Assembly (NCBI RefSeq): GCF_002160145.1
Contig: NZ_NFKA01000005.1
Coordinates: 62,001-126,000 of the forward strand
DNA: 64,000 nt
Direction: 5' to 3'
Source: Gemmiger sp. An194
Lineage (GTDB): Bacteria; Bacillota; Clostridia; Oscillospirales; Ruminococcaceae
Position 1 is the first letter of the stretch; every line of letters begins with the position of its first letter. Made by a program: the position numbers and the translations under genes. Below are positions 9,189 to 17,646 of the stretch, one piece after another. The notes beneath the pieces are model-generated. The model was not told the DNA's origin. It was given only the letters and a program-made list of their open reading frames with translations, and made no database searches.

Positions 9189-9396
9189 ACGATCACTCCT
9201 TATCCAATACATTGAAGGTATATATCACGTTGTCCGGACGATGTAAGTATCTTACCAGAATTCCCTCACATTGAATTAGAAGTATTTCGTGTGAAATCTT
9301 CATTATTTTTGTTTTTCCTCTTGTCATTGTGCAGAAAAAAGCGCATACTGTTCGTACAGTTTGCTGATCGTTCTGCACTTGAAAGGCCGGTTTTGT
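9189..9396. promoter_or_regulatory. Divergent control region between GPH symporter and AraC gene
   Basis: A 208-nt AT-rich gap between divergent genes. It contains an imperfect inverted repeat actgt-tcgt-acagt at 9347-9360, close to the araC start. No convincing -35/-10 pair was found on either strand, as is common for activator-dependent promoters. Confidence 0.35.
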
Positions 9397-10619
9397 ATGT
9401 TTTGCTCAAATGAATTCTCTTTTTTTATACAAGTACTCCAAAAATCCGGGATTTCCCATCAGGAGTTTCCTTTGCCTGTTGCGGAGGATCTGGAAATCGA
9501 CGGCGGGCTTCGGCGGCAGCTGGGTGTGACCCCTTCGGTGTTTGAAGGATGCCGTGCCCTGTTTCAAAATATGGAGCCAGGCGCCATTTATCATGTGACA
9601 GACTGCTTCTACCTGCACTATCTGTTTTTCTGCTGCCCGGTACACCCCGCTGTATGGCGATTGGGCCGTTTCTCACGATGCGGCCGCTTGACCGCCAGAT
9701 CTTTGAGACAGCGGAGCAATACGAGCTGTCCCCTGCCCGCATTCATCTGTTGGAGGAGTTCTATTCCTCCCTGCCGCAAATTGCCGATAACAGCCCCTTC
9801 TATGCCATGGTGTACTGCCTGTGCGAAGCGCTGTATGGTCCTCGGGTGGAGGTACGCTCCATCAGTTTGGATGACGCGCTTTCTTCCACTGCCCTTTCCT
9901 CTGCGCCGGAGGACATTCATCTGCCCACCGTCATGCGTCGGCTGGAAAACCGCTACCGCCTGGAGGATGAGCTGCTGCAGGCTGTAGCGGACGGAAATCG
10001 CACCCGGCTGCACCAGCTGCTGCACGGCACCGACATTAACATGGCAGTGGAGCCGCGTTTGGCCGACCCCGTGCGCAACATAAAAAATTACTGCATTGTG
10101 CTGAATACCGCACTGCGCAAAGCGGCTCAGTACGGCGGTGTGCACCCCATTTATCTGGACGATCTTTCCCGCACCTTTGCCGCCCGTATTGAACAGCTGC
10201 CCACCACCACAGATGCCCAGAAGCTGATCAGTGAAATGTCGGATGAATACTGCCTGCTGGTGCAACAATACAGCGCCATCGGCTGTTCTCTGCCAGTACA
10301 GACTGCCATGCTGTATGTACGCCAGCACCTGGCCGAGCCGCTGAACCTGCGTACCATTGCCGCCGTGCTGAACTGCAATCCCAGCTATTTTTCGGCTCGT
10401 TTCAAAAAAGAAACCGGCCAAACGCTGACCGACTTTATTCTGCAGGAACGGATTCGTCTGGCCGCCAATCTGCTGCTTACCACACGCCTGCAGATCCAGA
10501 CCGTGGCGCAGCACTGCGGGTTTCTGGATGCGAACTACTTTTCCCGGATTTTTCATCAGACCATGGGCTGCAGTCCCACTGAATATCGAAAGACCGGCCG
10601 CTCGCTCCACGTGTCCTGA
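9397..10619 (+). pseudogene. AraC-family regulator interrupted by a one-base frameshift
   Basis: The C-terminal 100 residues are a complete AraC double helix-turn-helix (LRTIAAVLNCNPSYFSARF and IQTVAQHCGFLDANYFSRIF). The N-terminal sensor half starts at ATG 9397 in another frame and reads through YHVTDCFYLHYLFF; the downstream frame resumes with LLPGTPRCMAIGPFL. The two join if the T5 run at 9625-9629 were T6. So either one T is missing (sequencing error or true inactivation) or a -1 slip occurs there. The whole protein would be about 407 aa. It is divergent to the GPH/GH2 operon and is its presumed regulator. Confidence 0.7.
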
Positions 10620-10679
10620 TCTGTTTGCCTGTTCTCCGCTTCTTTTTACGGAGCAGCAGGCGCACAACCACTTCCTTGC

Positions 10680-10708
10680 TTGCACAGATTTTCCCCCTGT
10701 GCTATACT
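10680..10708 (+). promoter_or_regulatory. Promoter of the small membrane protein gene
   Basis: TTGCAC, a 17-bp spacer and TATACT with a TG extension (TGCTATACT) form a strong sigma-A promoter 65 nt upstream of the ATG. Confidence 0.75.
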
Positions 10709-10772
10709 AAAGAAAACTGATTTTGATCGCATTAGGGCTGGTCGGCTCAGCCTGACAAGGAGGCATCTGGCA

Positions 10773-11078
10773 ATGGTCCAAAAAATCTGGGGACCCGGTT
10801 CCCTTTCGGCTCTTCTCTGCCTGGTGGGCGTGTTGTTCTGCTGCACCCTGCCCGGCGGGTTCTGCCTTGGCGACTGGCTGTTCGGGCTGGTTGGAATTTC
10901 ACCCTGGTCTTCCGGAAGCGGAATTCATTATCCTCCCTATGCGGCACTGGTTTTCTTTGTACCGGCTGCAGTGCTCGGATGGCGTTTTTCCGACCATCGG
11001 CTGGCAAGCTGGGGAAAATGGGTGGCCACGCTGATCCTTGCTTTTCTTGCCGTCAGCCTGCTTGCTGTTGTAATTTGA
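10773..11078 (+). CDS. Small hydrophobic membrane protein, unknown function
   Basis: A 101-aa protein not assigned to a family. Three hydrophobic stretches are visible: residues about 11-30 (SALLCLVGVLFCCTL), 55-70 (YAALVFFVPAAVLGW) and 82-101 at the very C-terminus. It has an AAGGAGG site, a strong promoter and its own terminator, so it is probably a real monocistronic gene. Nothing in the neighbourhood points to a role; it lies between the AraC pseudogene and the convergent potD. Confidence 0.65.
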   Translation: MVQKIWGPGSLSALLCLVGVLFCCTLPGGFCLGDWLFGLVGISPWSSGSGIHYPPYAALVFFVPAAVLGWRFSDHRLASWGKWVATLILAFLAVSLLAVVI

Positions 11079-11090
11079 ATTTCAGCACAA

Positions 11091-11141
11091 AAAAGCCTGT
11101 TCCCTTCCGGAAAACCGGAACGGGAACAGGCTTTTTATTTT
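11091..11141. terminator. Bidirectional terminator between small membrane protein gene and potD
   Basis: A long stem, aaaagcctgttccc/ttccgg with ccggaa/cgggaacaggctttt, around a 4-nt loop and flanked by A and T runs. It can end transcription of both convergent genes. Confidence 0.85.
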
Positions 11142-11144
11142 TGA

Positions 11145-12392
11145 TTAATACATCTGACGGCGCTTTTTGCGGGCACGGCGGCGCCACACATTGAATACCG
11201 TCATGGCGATGGCCACCAGCAGGAACACCGGGACCAGCCACTGGTTTCCGGTGTCGTCGAAGCTCTTCATCTGACTCCAGGCCATATCCATGGCGCTGTT
11301 CAGCTCGTCCGAGATGACGCTGGGGTATTCGCTGCGCTCGATCAGAGCGGGGTCCGGGTACATCAGCTCGCTGTCCCGCAGTTCAGCGGGCAGCAGCTCA
11401 CGCACCGCCTCCACCGGCGAGGTGTACTGCACAAACAGTGCGTTCTGCAGCGCCACATCCACCTCGCACATGTAGTTGATGAACATCTCCGCCGCTTCCT
11501 GATTCTGGCTGGAAGCCGGGATGCACATGGCGTCCACGCACTGCAGAGTGCCCTCTTCCGGGATGAACATGCCCAGGCTGGGATTCTCGGCGATCATGGT
11601 CAGACCGTCGCCGGTGTAATAGGGAGCCAGCGCAGCCTCGCCGCCCTCCATCTTATCGAACACCTCATCCATCACGTAGGCCTGCACCAGGGGCTTCTGC
11701 TCCTGCAGTTTGACCAGAGCATCGTCGATGTCCTGGGTGCTGGTGGGGTTCATGCTGCGGCCAAGGGTTTTGAGCGCCATGGCAAAGCAGTCGCGGCTGT
11801 TGTTGAACTGCAGGATCTGGCCGGTGTAGCGGGGGTCCCACAGCAGATTCCAGCCCTGCTCCAGGTCCGCTTCGTCCACCATATCCTTGTTGTAGGTGAT
11901 ACCCACCATACACCACATGTAAGGCACGCTGTACACATTACCCGGGTCGTATTCCTTGTCCAGATACAGCTCGGAAATGCCCGCCAGGTTGGGGATGTTC
12001 TCCTTGTTCAGGGGAAGCAGCATACCCTCGTTGGCCATCTTGCCCAGCATATAATCGCTGGGCAAGATCACATCGTAGACCGCGCCGCCGCTTTTCAGCT
12101 TGGCGTACATGCTCTCGTTGGTGTCGAAGGTGGTATAGTTGATGTCAATACCGGTCAGCTCCTCAAAGGCGGAGATCACATCCACGCTTTCGTCCGAGCC
12201 GTCCGAGATGTAAAGGCCCCAGTTGTAAACGTTCAGGGAGACGCCCTGTCCCTTGAACCGGGTCCAGTCGTAGTCGGCGCTGACGGAGATGTCCTCGGTG
12301 ACCTGGATCTTGTCCTCCGCCGCAAAGGTGGGAAGAGCAAAACTTCCGGCCGCCAGCACCAGGGTCAGCAGCAGGCTGATCGCTTTTTTCAT
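11145..12392 (-). CDS. potD: Polyamine ABC transporter, substrate-binding protein with C-terminal anchor
   Basis: A 415-aa extracellular binding protein for spermidine/putrescine. It has a Sec signal (MKKAISLLLTLVLAAGS, cleavage after a TFA-type site) without a lipobox Cys, followed by a PotD-type fold (VYNWGLYISDGSDESV; PSDYMLGKMANEGML). Instead of a lipid anchor it ends in a hydrophobic helix (WLVPVFLLVAIAMTVFNVW) and a basic tail RRRARKKRR. It is the last gene of potABCD. The start at 12392 is chosen because GGGAGG lies 9 nt upstream, whereas the earlier ATG abuts the site. Confidence 0.88.
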   Translation of the reverse strand: MKKAISLLLTLVLAAGSFALPTFAAEDKIQVTEDISVSADYDWTRFKGQGVSLNVYNWGLYISDGSDESVDVISAFEELTGIDINYTTFDTNESMYAKLKSGGAVYDVILPSDYMLGKMANEGMLLPLNKENIPNLAGISELYLDKEYDPGNVYSVPYMWCMVGITYNKDMVDEADLEQGWNLLWDPRYTGQILQFNNSRDCFAMALKTLGRSMNPTSTQDIDDALVKLQEQKPLVQAYVMDEVFDKMEGGEAALAPYYTGDGLTMIAENPSLGMFIPEEGTLQCVDAMCIPASSQNQEAAEMFINYMCEVDVALQNALFVQYTSPVEAVRELLPAELRDSELMYPDPALIERSEYPSVISDELNSAMDMAWSQMKSFDDTGNQWLVPVFLLVAIAMTVFNVWRRRARKKRRQMY

Positions 12393-12407
12393 CGCACGCA
12401 TCCTCCC

Positions 12408-13268
12408 TTATTCCTTGATCCGCTTTTTGCGGTAGCTGCGGCTTTCCAGCGCATTGCTCACCAGAATAATGCACAGGATGGCCACAAACATGATGGTGGA
12501 CAGGGCGTTGATCTCCGGGCTGACCTTTTTACGGGTCATGCTGTAGATGGCAATGGGCAGCGTCTGCAGCGTGCCGCAGCTGAAGTAAGAGATGATGAAA
12601 TCATCGATGGAGTAGGTCAGGCTGATCAGGAAAGCAGAGAGGATGGCGGGCATCAGCTCCGGCAGGACCACCTTGAAGAAAGCCTGACGGGGATTGCAGC
12701 CCAGATCCAGCGCCGCCTCATACATGCGCACATCCATGCGGCGCAGCTTGGGCGCCACATTGAAAATCACGTAGGGCACGCAGAAGGTGATGTGAGCGAT
12801 GAGCAGGGTGCCGAAGCCGAAGATGTTCTCCGGCAGGAATTTCAGAAAGCCGGGCACCGACGGATTGGAGTTCAGCCAGTGTGCGACGTTCACATACACC
12901 ACGAACAGCATCATCAGCGAAACACCGGTGATGATCTCCGGGTTGACCACCGGCAGGTAGCTCACAGTGTTGATCACACCCTGGGTACGCTTTTTCATGC
13001 CGCTGATGCCGATGGAGGCCATCACGCCCAGAATGGTTGCCACGGTAGCGGCCAGGAAGGCCACCACCAGGCTGAGCCATAATGCTTCCAGGATCATCTC
13101 ATTGTGCAGCAGGCTCTTATACCATTTCAGTGTGAAACCGGTGAACAAAGTGCGGCTCTTGCTCTCGTTGAAGCTGAACACCATCATTACCGCGATGGGC
13201 ACGTACAGGAACGAGAAAATCAGACACAGGTAAACCTTTTGCAGGGCGGCCAAATGTTGCTTTTTCAT
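12408..13268 (-). CDS. potC: Polyamine ABC transporter permease
   Basis: A 286-aa inner-membrane permease with about six TM helices and the EAA loop EAALDLGCNPRQAFFKVVLPE that contacts the ATPase. The sequence fits PotC (SFNESKSRTLFTGFTLKWY near the N-terminus). Its ATG overlaps the potB stop by one base (TAATG), so translation is coupled. GGAGGG lies upstream inside potB. Confidence 0.92.
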   Translation of the reverse strand: MKKQHLAALQKVYLCLIFSFLYVPIAVMMVFSFNESKSRTLFTGFTLKWYKSLLHNEMILEALWLSLVVAFLAATVATILGVMASIGISGMKKRTQGVINTVSYLPVVNPEIITGVSLMMLFVVYVNVAHWLNSNPSVPGFLKFLPENIFGFGTLLIAHITFCVPYVIFNVAPKLRRMDVRMYEAALDLGCNPRQAFFKVVLPELMPAILSAFLISLTYSIDDFIISYFSCGTLQTLPIAIYSMTRKKVSPEINALSTIMFVAILCIILVSNALESRSYRKKRIKE

Positions 13269-14080
13269 TACACCACGCCCTCCATATCCTCGTCGTCAAA
13301 GCCGTTGGTGAAACTCATGCACAGCAGCACGATCACCATCAGCACCAGACTGAGCGCGCTGCCCAGGTTGTAGTTGTAGCTGTTGCCCAAGAACTGCAGC
13401 TCGATCAGATCACCGATCAGCATATTGGAGCCGCCACCCAGCATCCGGCTGATGATAAAGGTGGAGACACTGGGCACAAACACCATGGTGATGCCGGTGG
13501 CGATACCGGGAGCGGACAGAGGGATCAGCACCTTGGTCAGGGTTTTGAACATGCCCGCGCCCAGATCCTGCGCGGCCTCGATGACGCTGTTGTCGATCTT
13601 GGTCATGGCAGTGTACAGCGGCAGAATCATGTAGGGCAAAAAGTTATACACCATGCCCAGCACCACCGCGCCGCTGGTATAGATCATCTGGAAGGGGCCG
13701 ATGCCGAAGAAGCCCAGAATCCGGTTGATGATGCCGTTGTTCTCCAGAAGGCTCATCCAGGCGTAGGTGCGCAGCAGAAAGTTCATCCACATGGGCAGCA
13801 TGACCAGCATAAGGAAAATCTTCTGCTTGGCCGCACGCTGGCGGGAGAGAAAATAGCTGACCGGGAAGCTGAGCACCAGGCAGATCACAGTGGCTTCCGC
13901 CGCCAGCAGCAGACTGCGCACAAACACCGTGCTGTACTGCCCGATGATCATCAGGTTTTCCAGGGTAAAGCTGCCTTCCTTGTCAGTGAAGGCGAAGTAA
14001 GTGACGATGGCCAGCGGTACCAGGATGAACACAACCATCCACACCAGGTAGGGCGCGGCCAGTTTACGGTTCTTGATCAT
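13268..14080 (-). CDS. potB: Polyamine ABC transporter permease
   Basis: A 270-aa inner-membrane permease with about six TM helices. The EAA-type loop is EAAQDLGAGMFKTLTKVLIP. It pairs with PotC to form the translocation channel. The gene begins 4 nt after the potA stop with a GGAGGG site inside the end of potA, and overlaps potC by one base. Confidence 0.92.
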   Translation of the reverse strand: MIKNRKLAAPYLVWMVVFILVPLAIVTYFAFTDKEGSFTLENLMIIGQYSTVFVRSLLLAAEATVICLVLSFPVSYFLSRQRAAKQKIFLMLVMLPMWMNFLLRTYAWMSLLENNGIINRILGFFGIGPFQMIYTSGAVVLGMVYNFLPYMILPLYTAMTKIDNSVIEAAQDLGAGMFKTLTKVLIPLSAPGIATGITMVFVPSVSTFIISRMLGGGSNMLIGDLIELQFLGNSYNYNLGSALSLVLMVIVLLCMSFTNGFDDEDMEGVV

Positions 14081-14084
14081 GGCC

Positions 14085-15125
14085 TTAACCCTCCGTGCGG
14101 GTCATAATGTGGATCTCATCCGGCCCGATGCACATGCCGATCAGCTCGCCGGGAGCGCTGGCCTGGGTGGAATGGATGATCCACTCGTAGCCGGCCTGCT
14201 CCACGCGCATCTCGTAGTGAACGCCCTTGAAGATGACCTCTTTCACCACGCCGGTAAGCTGGCCCTGGATGGCGGGCACCACCTGGATGTCCTCCGGGCG
14301 GATCACCACCTGCACCAATTCATTGTGGCCGAAGCCCTTATCCACGCAGGTAAACTCGTTGCCGGCAAATTCCACGCAGAAGTCCCGCAGCATGATGCCG
14401 TCGATGATGTTGCTCTCACCGATGAAGGAGGCCACGAAGGCGTTCTCCGGCTCGTTGTAGATGTCGATGGGGCTGCCGATCTGCTGGATGTTGCCATCCT
14501 TCATAACCACCACCGTATCGGACATGGTGAGCGCTTCTTCCTGGTCGTGGGTCACATAGATAAAGGTGATATTCATGGCCTGCTGCAGCCGCTTGAGCTC
14601 CAGCTGCATCTCCTTGCGCAGCTTCAGGTCCAGTGCGCCGAGAGGCTCGTCCAGCAGCAGCACCCGGGGATGGTTCACCAGACCGCGGGCGATGGCCACA
14701 CGCTGCTGCTGACCGCCGGACAGATTGGTGGTATCCCGGCGCTCGAAGCCCTTCAGGCCCACCACTTCCAGCATTTCCAGCACGCGGCTGCGGATCTCCT
14801 TCTCGTCCATCTTCTTCAGACGCAGACCGAAGGCCACATTCTCGTATACATTCAGGTGCGGGAACAGGGCGTATTTCTGGAATACGGTGTTCACCTGACG
14901 CTTGTAGGGCGGCAGATTGGTGATGTCCTGCCCGTCAAAAAAAACATTGCCGGAGCTCGGCTGGACAAATCCGCCGATGACCCGGAGTGTCGTGGTCTTA
15001 CCGCAGCCGGAAGGGCCCAGGAAAGTGACGAACTCCTTGTCGTGAATGTCCAGCGAGAGACCGTTGAGCACGTTCTCCCCGTCGAAGCCAACAACAATGT
15101 TCTGCAGTGATACGATTTTACTCAT
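14085..15125 (-). CDS. potA: Polyamine ABC transporter ATP-binding protein
   Basis: A 346-aa cytosolic ATPase driving PotB/PotC. Walker [10 protein letters not shown], signature [14 protein letters not shown], Walker [13 protein letters not shown] and the switch His in [12 protein letters not shown] are intact, followed by a C-terminal TOBE-type regulatory domain (about 240-346). The start MSKIVSLQN is chosen at 15125. The frame stays open upstream through the leader, but that stretch has no family similarity and a promoter and structured leader lie there. It is the first gene of potABCD. Confidence 0.93.
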   Translation of the reverse strand: MSKIVSLQNIVVGFDGENVLNGLSLDIHDKEFVTFLGPSGCGKTTTLRVIGGFVQPSSGNVFFDGQDITNLPPYKRQVNTVFQKYALFPHLNVYENVAFGLRLKKMDEKEIRSRVLEMLEVVGLKGFERRDTTNLSGGQQQRVAIARGLVNHPRVLLLDEPLGALDLKLRKEMQLELKRLQQAMNITFIYVTHDQEEALTMSDTVVVMKDGNIQQIGSPIDIYNEPENAFVASFIGESNIIDGIMLRDFCVEFAGNEFTCVDKGFGHNELVQVVIRPEDIQVVPAIQGQLTGVVKEVIFKGVHYEMRVEQAGYEWIIHSTQASAPGELIGMCIGPDEIHIMTRTEG

Positions 15126-15313
15126 TGTTTTTGATTCCCCCTTTGCGGAATTTTGCCGTGGTTTGCATACACAGGCGGCGCACATGGTACCACCCCGCAA
15201 AAGGTTTGTTACACCAGCCGAAGCGTTGCAGCTTTGGCCGGTTACAGCGGTACATCCAGCGCCTATGTACCCGGCAAAAAGGCGCACTTTCCCCTTATAG
15301 AGTGCCGGGCACA
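15126..15313 (-). promoter_or_regulatory. Structured 188-nt 5' leader of potABCD, candidate translational switch
   Basis: On the minus strand the segment at 15204-15195 can pair over 10 bp (one G-U) with 15148-15139, which contains part of the potA ribosome site. The enclosed loop carries GGGGTGGTACC (15196-15186), matching the core of the T-box motif AGGGTGGNACCGCG. This suggests regulation by sequestering the ribosome site. No specifier stem was identified and T-box control of polyamine uptake would be atypical, so the class is open. Confidence 0.4.
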
Positions 15314-15319
15314 ACTGCT

Positions 15320-15348
15320 ACTATACAAGCTGGACCTGACAATGTCAA
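15320..15348 (-). promoter_or_regulatory. Promoter of potABCD with an overlapping palindrome
   Basis: TTGACA (15348-15343), a 17-bp spacer and TATAGT (15325-15320) form a near-consensus promoter. The -35 box is half of an 11-bp perfect palindrome TGACA-A-TGTCA (15337-15347), a possible repressor site. Confidence 0.8.
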
Positions 15349-15367
15349 GCAGTTTTTCAAAAAATGC

Positions 15368-15414
15368 AAAAAAACGCTGGATTTCCTCACCTGCAAGCGG
15401 AAATCCAGCGTTTT
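15368..15414 (-). terminator. Terminator of the metal import/lar operon
   Basis: A perfect 12-bp stem (15375-15386 with 15399-15410) is followed on the minus strand by a run of seven T, downstream of larC. The plus strand also has a short T run. Confidence 0.85.
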
Positions 15415-15494
15415 ATGGGTTTATTTTTGGTTTGCTCCTGTATCCTTGCGTTTTCTTTTATTCACAAGGATTTTTCTCAGGTTTTACAAAGGAT

Positions 15495-16886
15495 TCAGCC
15501 CTGCTTTTTGAACGCCTTGCGGGCAGCGCGTTCCACCCGGACAAGCTCCACCCCGGCCTGGGCGGCAGCGGCGGCCATATCGCCGTATTCCACCTTGCAC
15601 TTCTTGATCGCATAGCCGGTTCCCTGCTTGACACGGACAACGCCGTATTTGGTCTTCACCGGCACGATGCGGGTGGTGAGCACACTGCGGTCCATCACAC
15701 TGGCGCGCACGCCCCAGGTGGTGGTGTGGCGCAGCATCAGCTGGGTGAGCTTGTCCTGCTCGGACGGACGGCACAAGCAGCACAGCAGCACCGCCGGACG
15801 GCTCTTCTTCATCTGGATGGGCGCGGTGTACACATCCAGTGCGCCCGCCTCCAGCAGCAGCTCCGAAGCGTAGCCAATGGCCTCGCCGGTCATATCGTCC
15901 AGATTGCAGCGCAGCTCCACGATCTGCTCCTTTTTCTTCTGCTCCTGCTCTGCGTCGCAGCCCCAGAACACCCGCACCACATTGGCGGCTTCAAAGTCTT
16001 TGTTGCCCACGCCGACGCCCACCTTTTCGGTGACCATCACCGGCATGGGACCGAAGGACTGGGCAAAGGTCTTGAGCAGAGCTGCTCCGGTGGGGGTGCA
16101 CAGCTCGCCCCGGATGGTACCGGTGTAGGCGGGAACCCCCTGCAGGATATAGGCGGTGGCGGGCGCAGGCACCGGCAGAATGCCGTGGGCACAACGCACC
16201 TGACCGCTGCCCAGATGCACCGGACTGGCAATAATCTTTTCCGGTGCCAGCATGTGCAGCAGCAGGCAGACGGCGGTCACATCCGCCACTGCGTCCAGCG
16301 CGCCCACCTCGTGGAAGTGAACCTGGTCCACCGGGCATCCGTGGGCGGCGCTTTCCGCCTGGGCAATAACGCGGTAGACCTGCAGCGCCTGCTCCTTCAC
16401 CTCCGGGGGCAAATCAGTTTTCTGAATGGTCTGCTCCACCCATGCCATGGTGGCGTGATGATGATGCCCGTGGCCATGATCGTGTTCATGGGGATGGTCG
16501 TGGCCGTGCTCGTGCACATGGTCATGATGATGCTCGTGCTCGTAAACGTGGTCGTGGTCATGGGGATCATCATGGTCATGATGGTGGTCATGTTCATGCA
16601 TATGTTCGTGAGGATGGTCATGAACGGCCGGAGCGGGATGCACCTCCGGATGAACCGGGCCGTGGTCGTGGCTGTGCTCCTCTTCCCCGTTCACCAGCAC
16701 CTGCACATGCAGGCCCTGTACACCGCATTTCTGTGCGGGATTCACCTTGACCTGAACCCCTGGCAGCAGCCGGTTCATCTGTCCCAGAAATGCCTGCTGC
16801 TCCTCCACACTCAGCAGGTCCAGCAGGGCGGCGGTGAGCATATCGCCCGCCGCGCCCATGGCACATTCAATATATAAAGTTTTCAT
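15495..16886 (-). CDS. larC: Nickel-pincer cofactor biosynthesis protein LarC
   Basis: LarC is the CTP-dependent cyclometallase that inserts nickel into the pincer nucleotide (NPN) used by lactate racemase and relatives. The 463-aa protein is a single uninterrupted frame covering both halves that are split by a frameshift in some lactobacilli. It starts MKTLYIECAMGAAGDML, the conserved N-terminus, and has FHEVGALDAVADV and the C-terminal LRCNLDDMTGEAIGYA block. Residues 71-144 are an extreme His/Asp/Glu tract with 35 His in 74 residues. Its ATG overlaps the larB stop (ATGA); it is the last gene of the operon. Confidence 0.93.
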   Translation of the reverse strand: MKTLYIECAMGAAGDMLTAALLDLLSVEEQQAFLGQMNRLLPGVQVKVNPAQKCGVQGLHVQVLVNGEEEHSHDHGPVHPEVHPAPAVHDHPHEHMHEHDHHHDHDDPHDHDHVYEHEHHHDHVHEHGHDHPHEHDHGHGHHHHATMAWVEQTIQKTDLPPEVKEQALQVYRVIAQAESAAHGCPVDQVHFHEVGALDAVADVTAVCLLLHMLAPEKIIASPVHLGSGQVRCAHGILPVPAPATAYILQGVPAYTGTIRGELCTPTGAALLKTFAQSFGPMPVMVTEKVGVGVGNKDFEAANVVRVFWGCDAEQEQKKKEQIVELRCNLDDMTGEAIGYASELLLEAGALDVYTAPIQMKKSRPAVLLCCLCRPSEQDKLTQLMLRHTTTWGVRASVMDRSVLTTRIVPVKTKYGVVRVKQGTGYAIKKCKVEYGDMAAAAAQAGVELVRVERAARKAFKKQG

Positions 16887-17644
16887 TGGTCACTGCCTCC
16901 CATATGATTGATCATACTGGCCAGATAGCCCGCACCGAATCCATTGTCGATATTCACCACGCTCACTCCGCTGGCACAGGAATTAAGCATGGACAAAAGT
17001 GCAGACAGGCCGTTGAAATTAGCGCCGTAACCCACACTGGTGGGGACCGCGATCACCGGGCAATCCACAAGGCCGCCCACCACACTGGCCAACGCACCCT
17101 CCATGCCTGCCACGGTAATCACCACACGGGCCTGCATCAGCACATCCAGCTTGGACAGCAGCCGGTGCAGCCCGGCCACGCCCACATCATACAGCCGCTC
17201 CACCTTATTGCCCATGGCGATGGCGGTGCGGGCAGCCTCCTCGCAGACCGCCATATCACTGGTACCTCCGGAGACCACGGCAATGTAGCCGGGTGCGGTG
17301 ATTTTTCCGGTGGGGTGCACGATGCCCAACCGGGACATGGGGTCGTAGTCCATCGGATGGCGCTGCGCCACATAGTCCGCCGCCTGCTGGCTCATGCGAG
17401 TCACGATGATATCGGTGGCGTCCCGGCTTTCCATGGCGGTGAGGATGCCGTCGATCTGCTCGGCGGTCTTGCCTGCGCCGTAGATCACCTCCTGCGCGCC
17501 CTGGCGCAGGCCCCGGTGATGGTCCACCTTGGCATAGCCCAGGTCCTGAAAAGGCTGCAGCTTCATCTGAAGCAGTGCCTGTTCGGGCGTGAGCGCTCCC
17601 TGCTGCACCTGCTCCAGCAGAGTGAGCATCTCCTGTTTTTCCAT
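16883..17644 (-). CDS. larB: Nickel-pincer cofactor biosynthesis protein LarB
   Basis: LarB carboxylates the pyridinium ring of nicotinic acid adenine dinucleotide and cleaves the phosphoanhydride, the first step to NPN. The 253-aa protein has the AIR-carboxylase-like (PurE-type) core: SRLGIVHPTGKITAPGYIAV, VVSGGTSDMAVCEEA, and VITVAGMEGALASVVGGL. The start at 17644 follows a GGGGAGG site 7 nt upstream. The frame is open further upstream but that part overlaps larE and is not family-like. Two nt after larE, 4-nt overlap with larC. Confidence 0.93.
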   Translation of the reverse strand: MEKQEMLTLLEQVQQGALTPEQALLQMKLQPFQDLGYAKVDHHRGLRQGAQEVIYGAGKTAEQIDGILTAMESRDATDIIVTRMSQQAADYVAQRHPMDYDPMSRLGIVHPTGKITAPGYIAVVSGGTSDMAVCEEAARTAIAMGNKVERLYDVGVAGLHRLLSKLDVLMQARVVITVAGMEGALASVVGGLVDCPVIAVPTSVGYGANFNGLSALLSMLNSCASGVSVVNIDNGFGAGYLASMINHMGGSDQ

Positions 17645-17646
17645 TC

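Noticed and set aside
9625-9630. Programmed -1 frameshift in the AraC gene
   Set aside because: The slippery heptamer is poor (G TTT TTC), no stimulatory structure is obvious, and AraC regulators are not known to use recoding; a missing T is simpler.
15126-15314. N-terminal extension of PotA in frame upstream of 15125
   Set aside because: No family similarity, the predicted start of transcription lies at its edge, and the region folds as a structured leader.
16397-16621. Thr/Met-rich and His-rich alternative frames inside larC
   Set aside because: They reflect the CAT/CAC repeat coding for the LarC His tract read in other frames.
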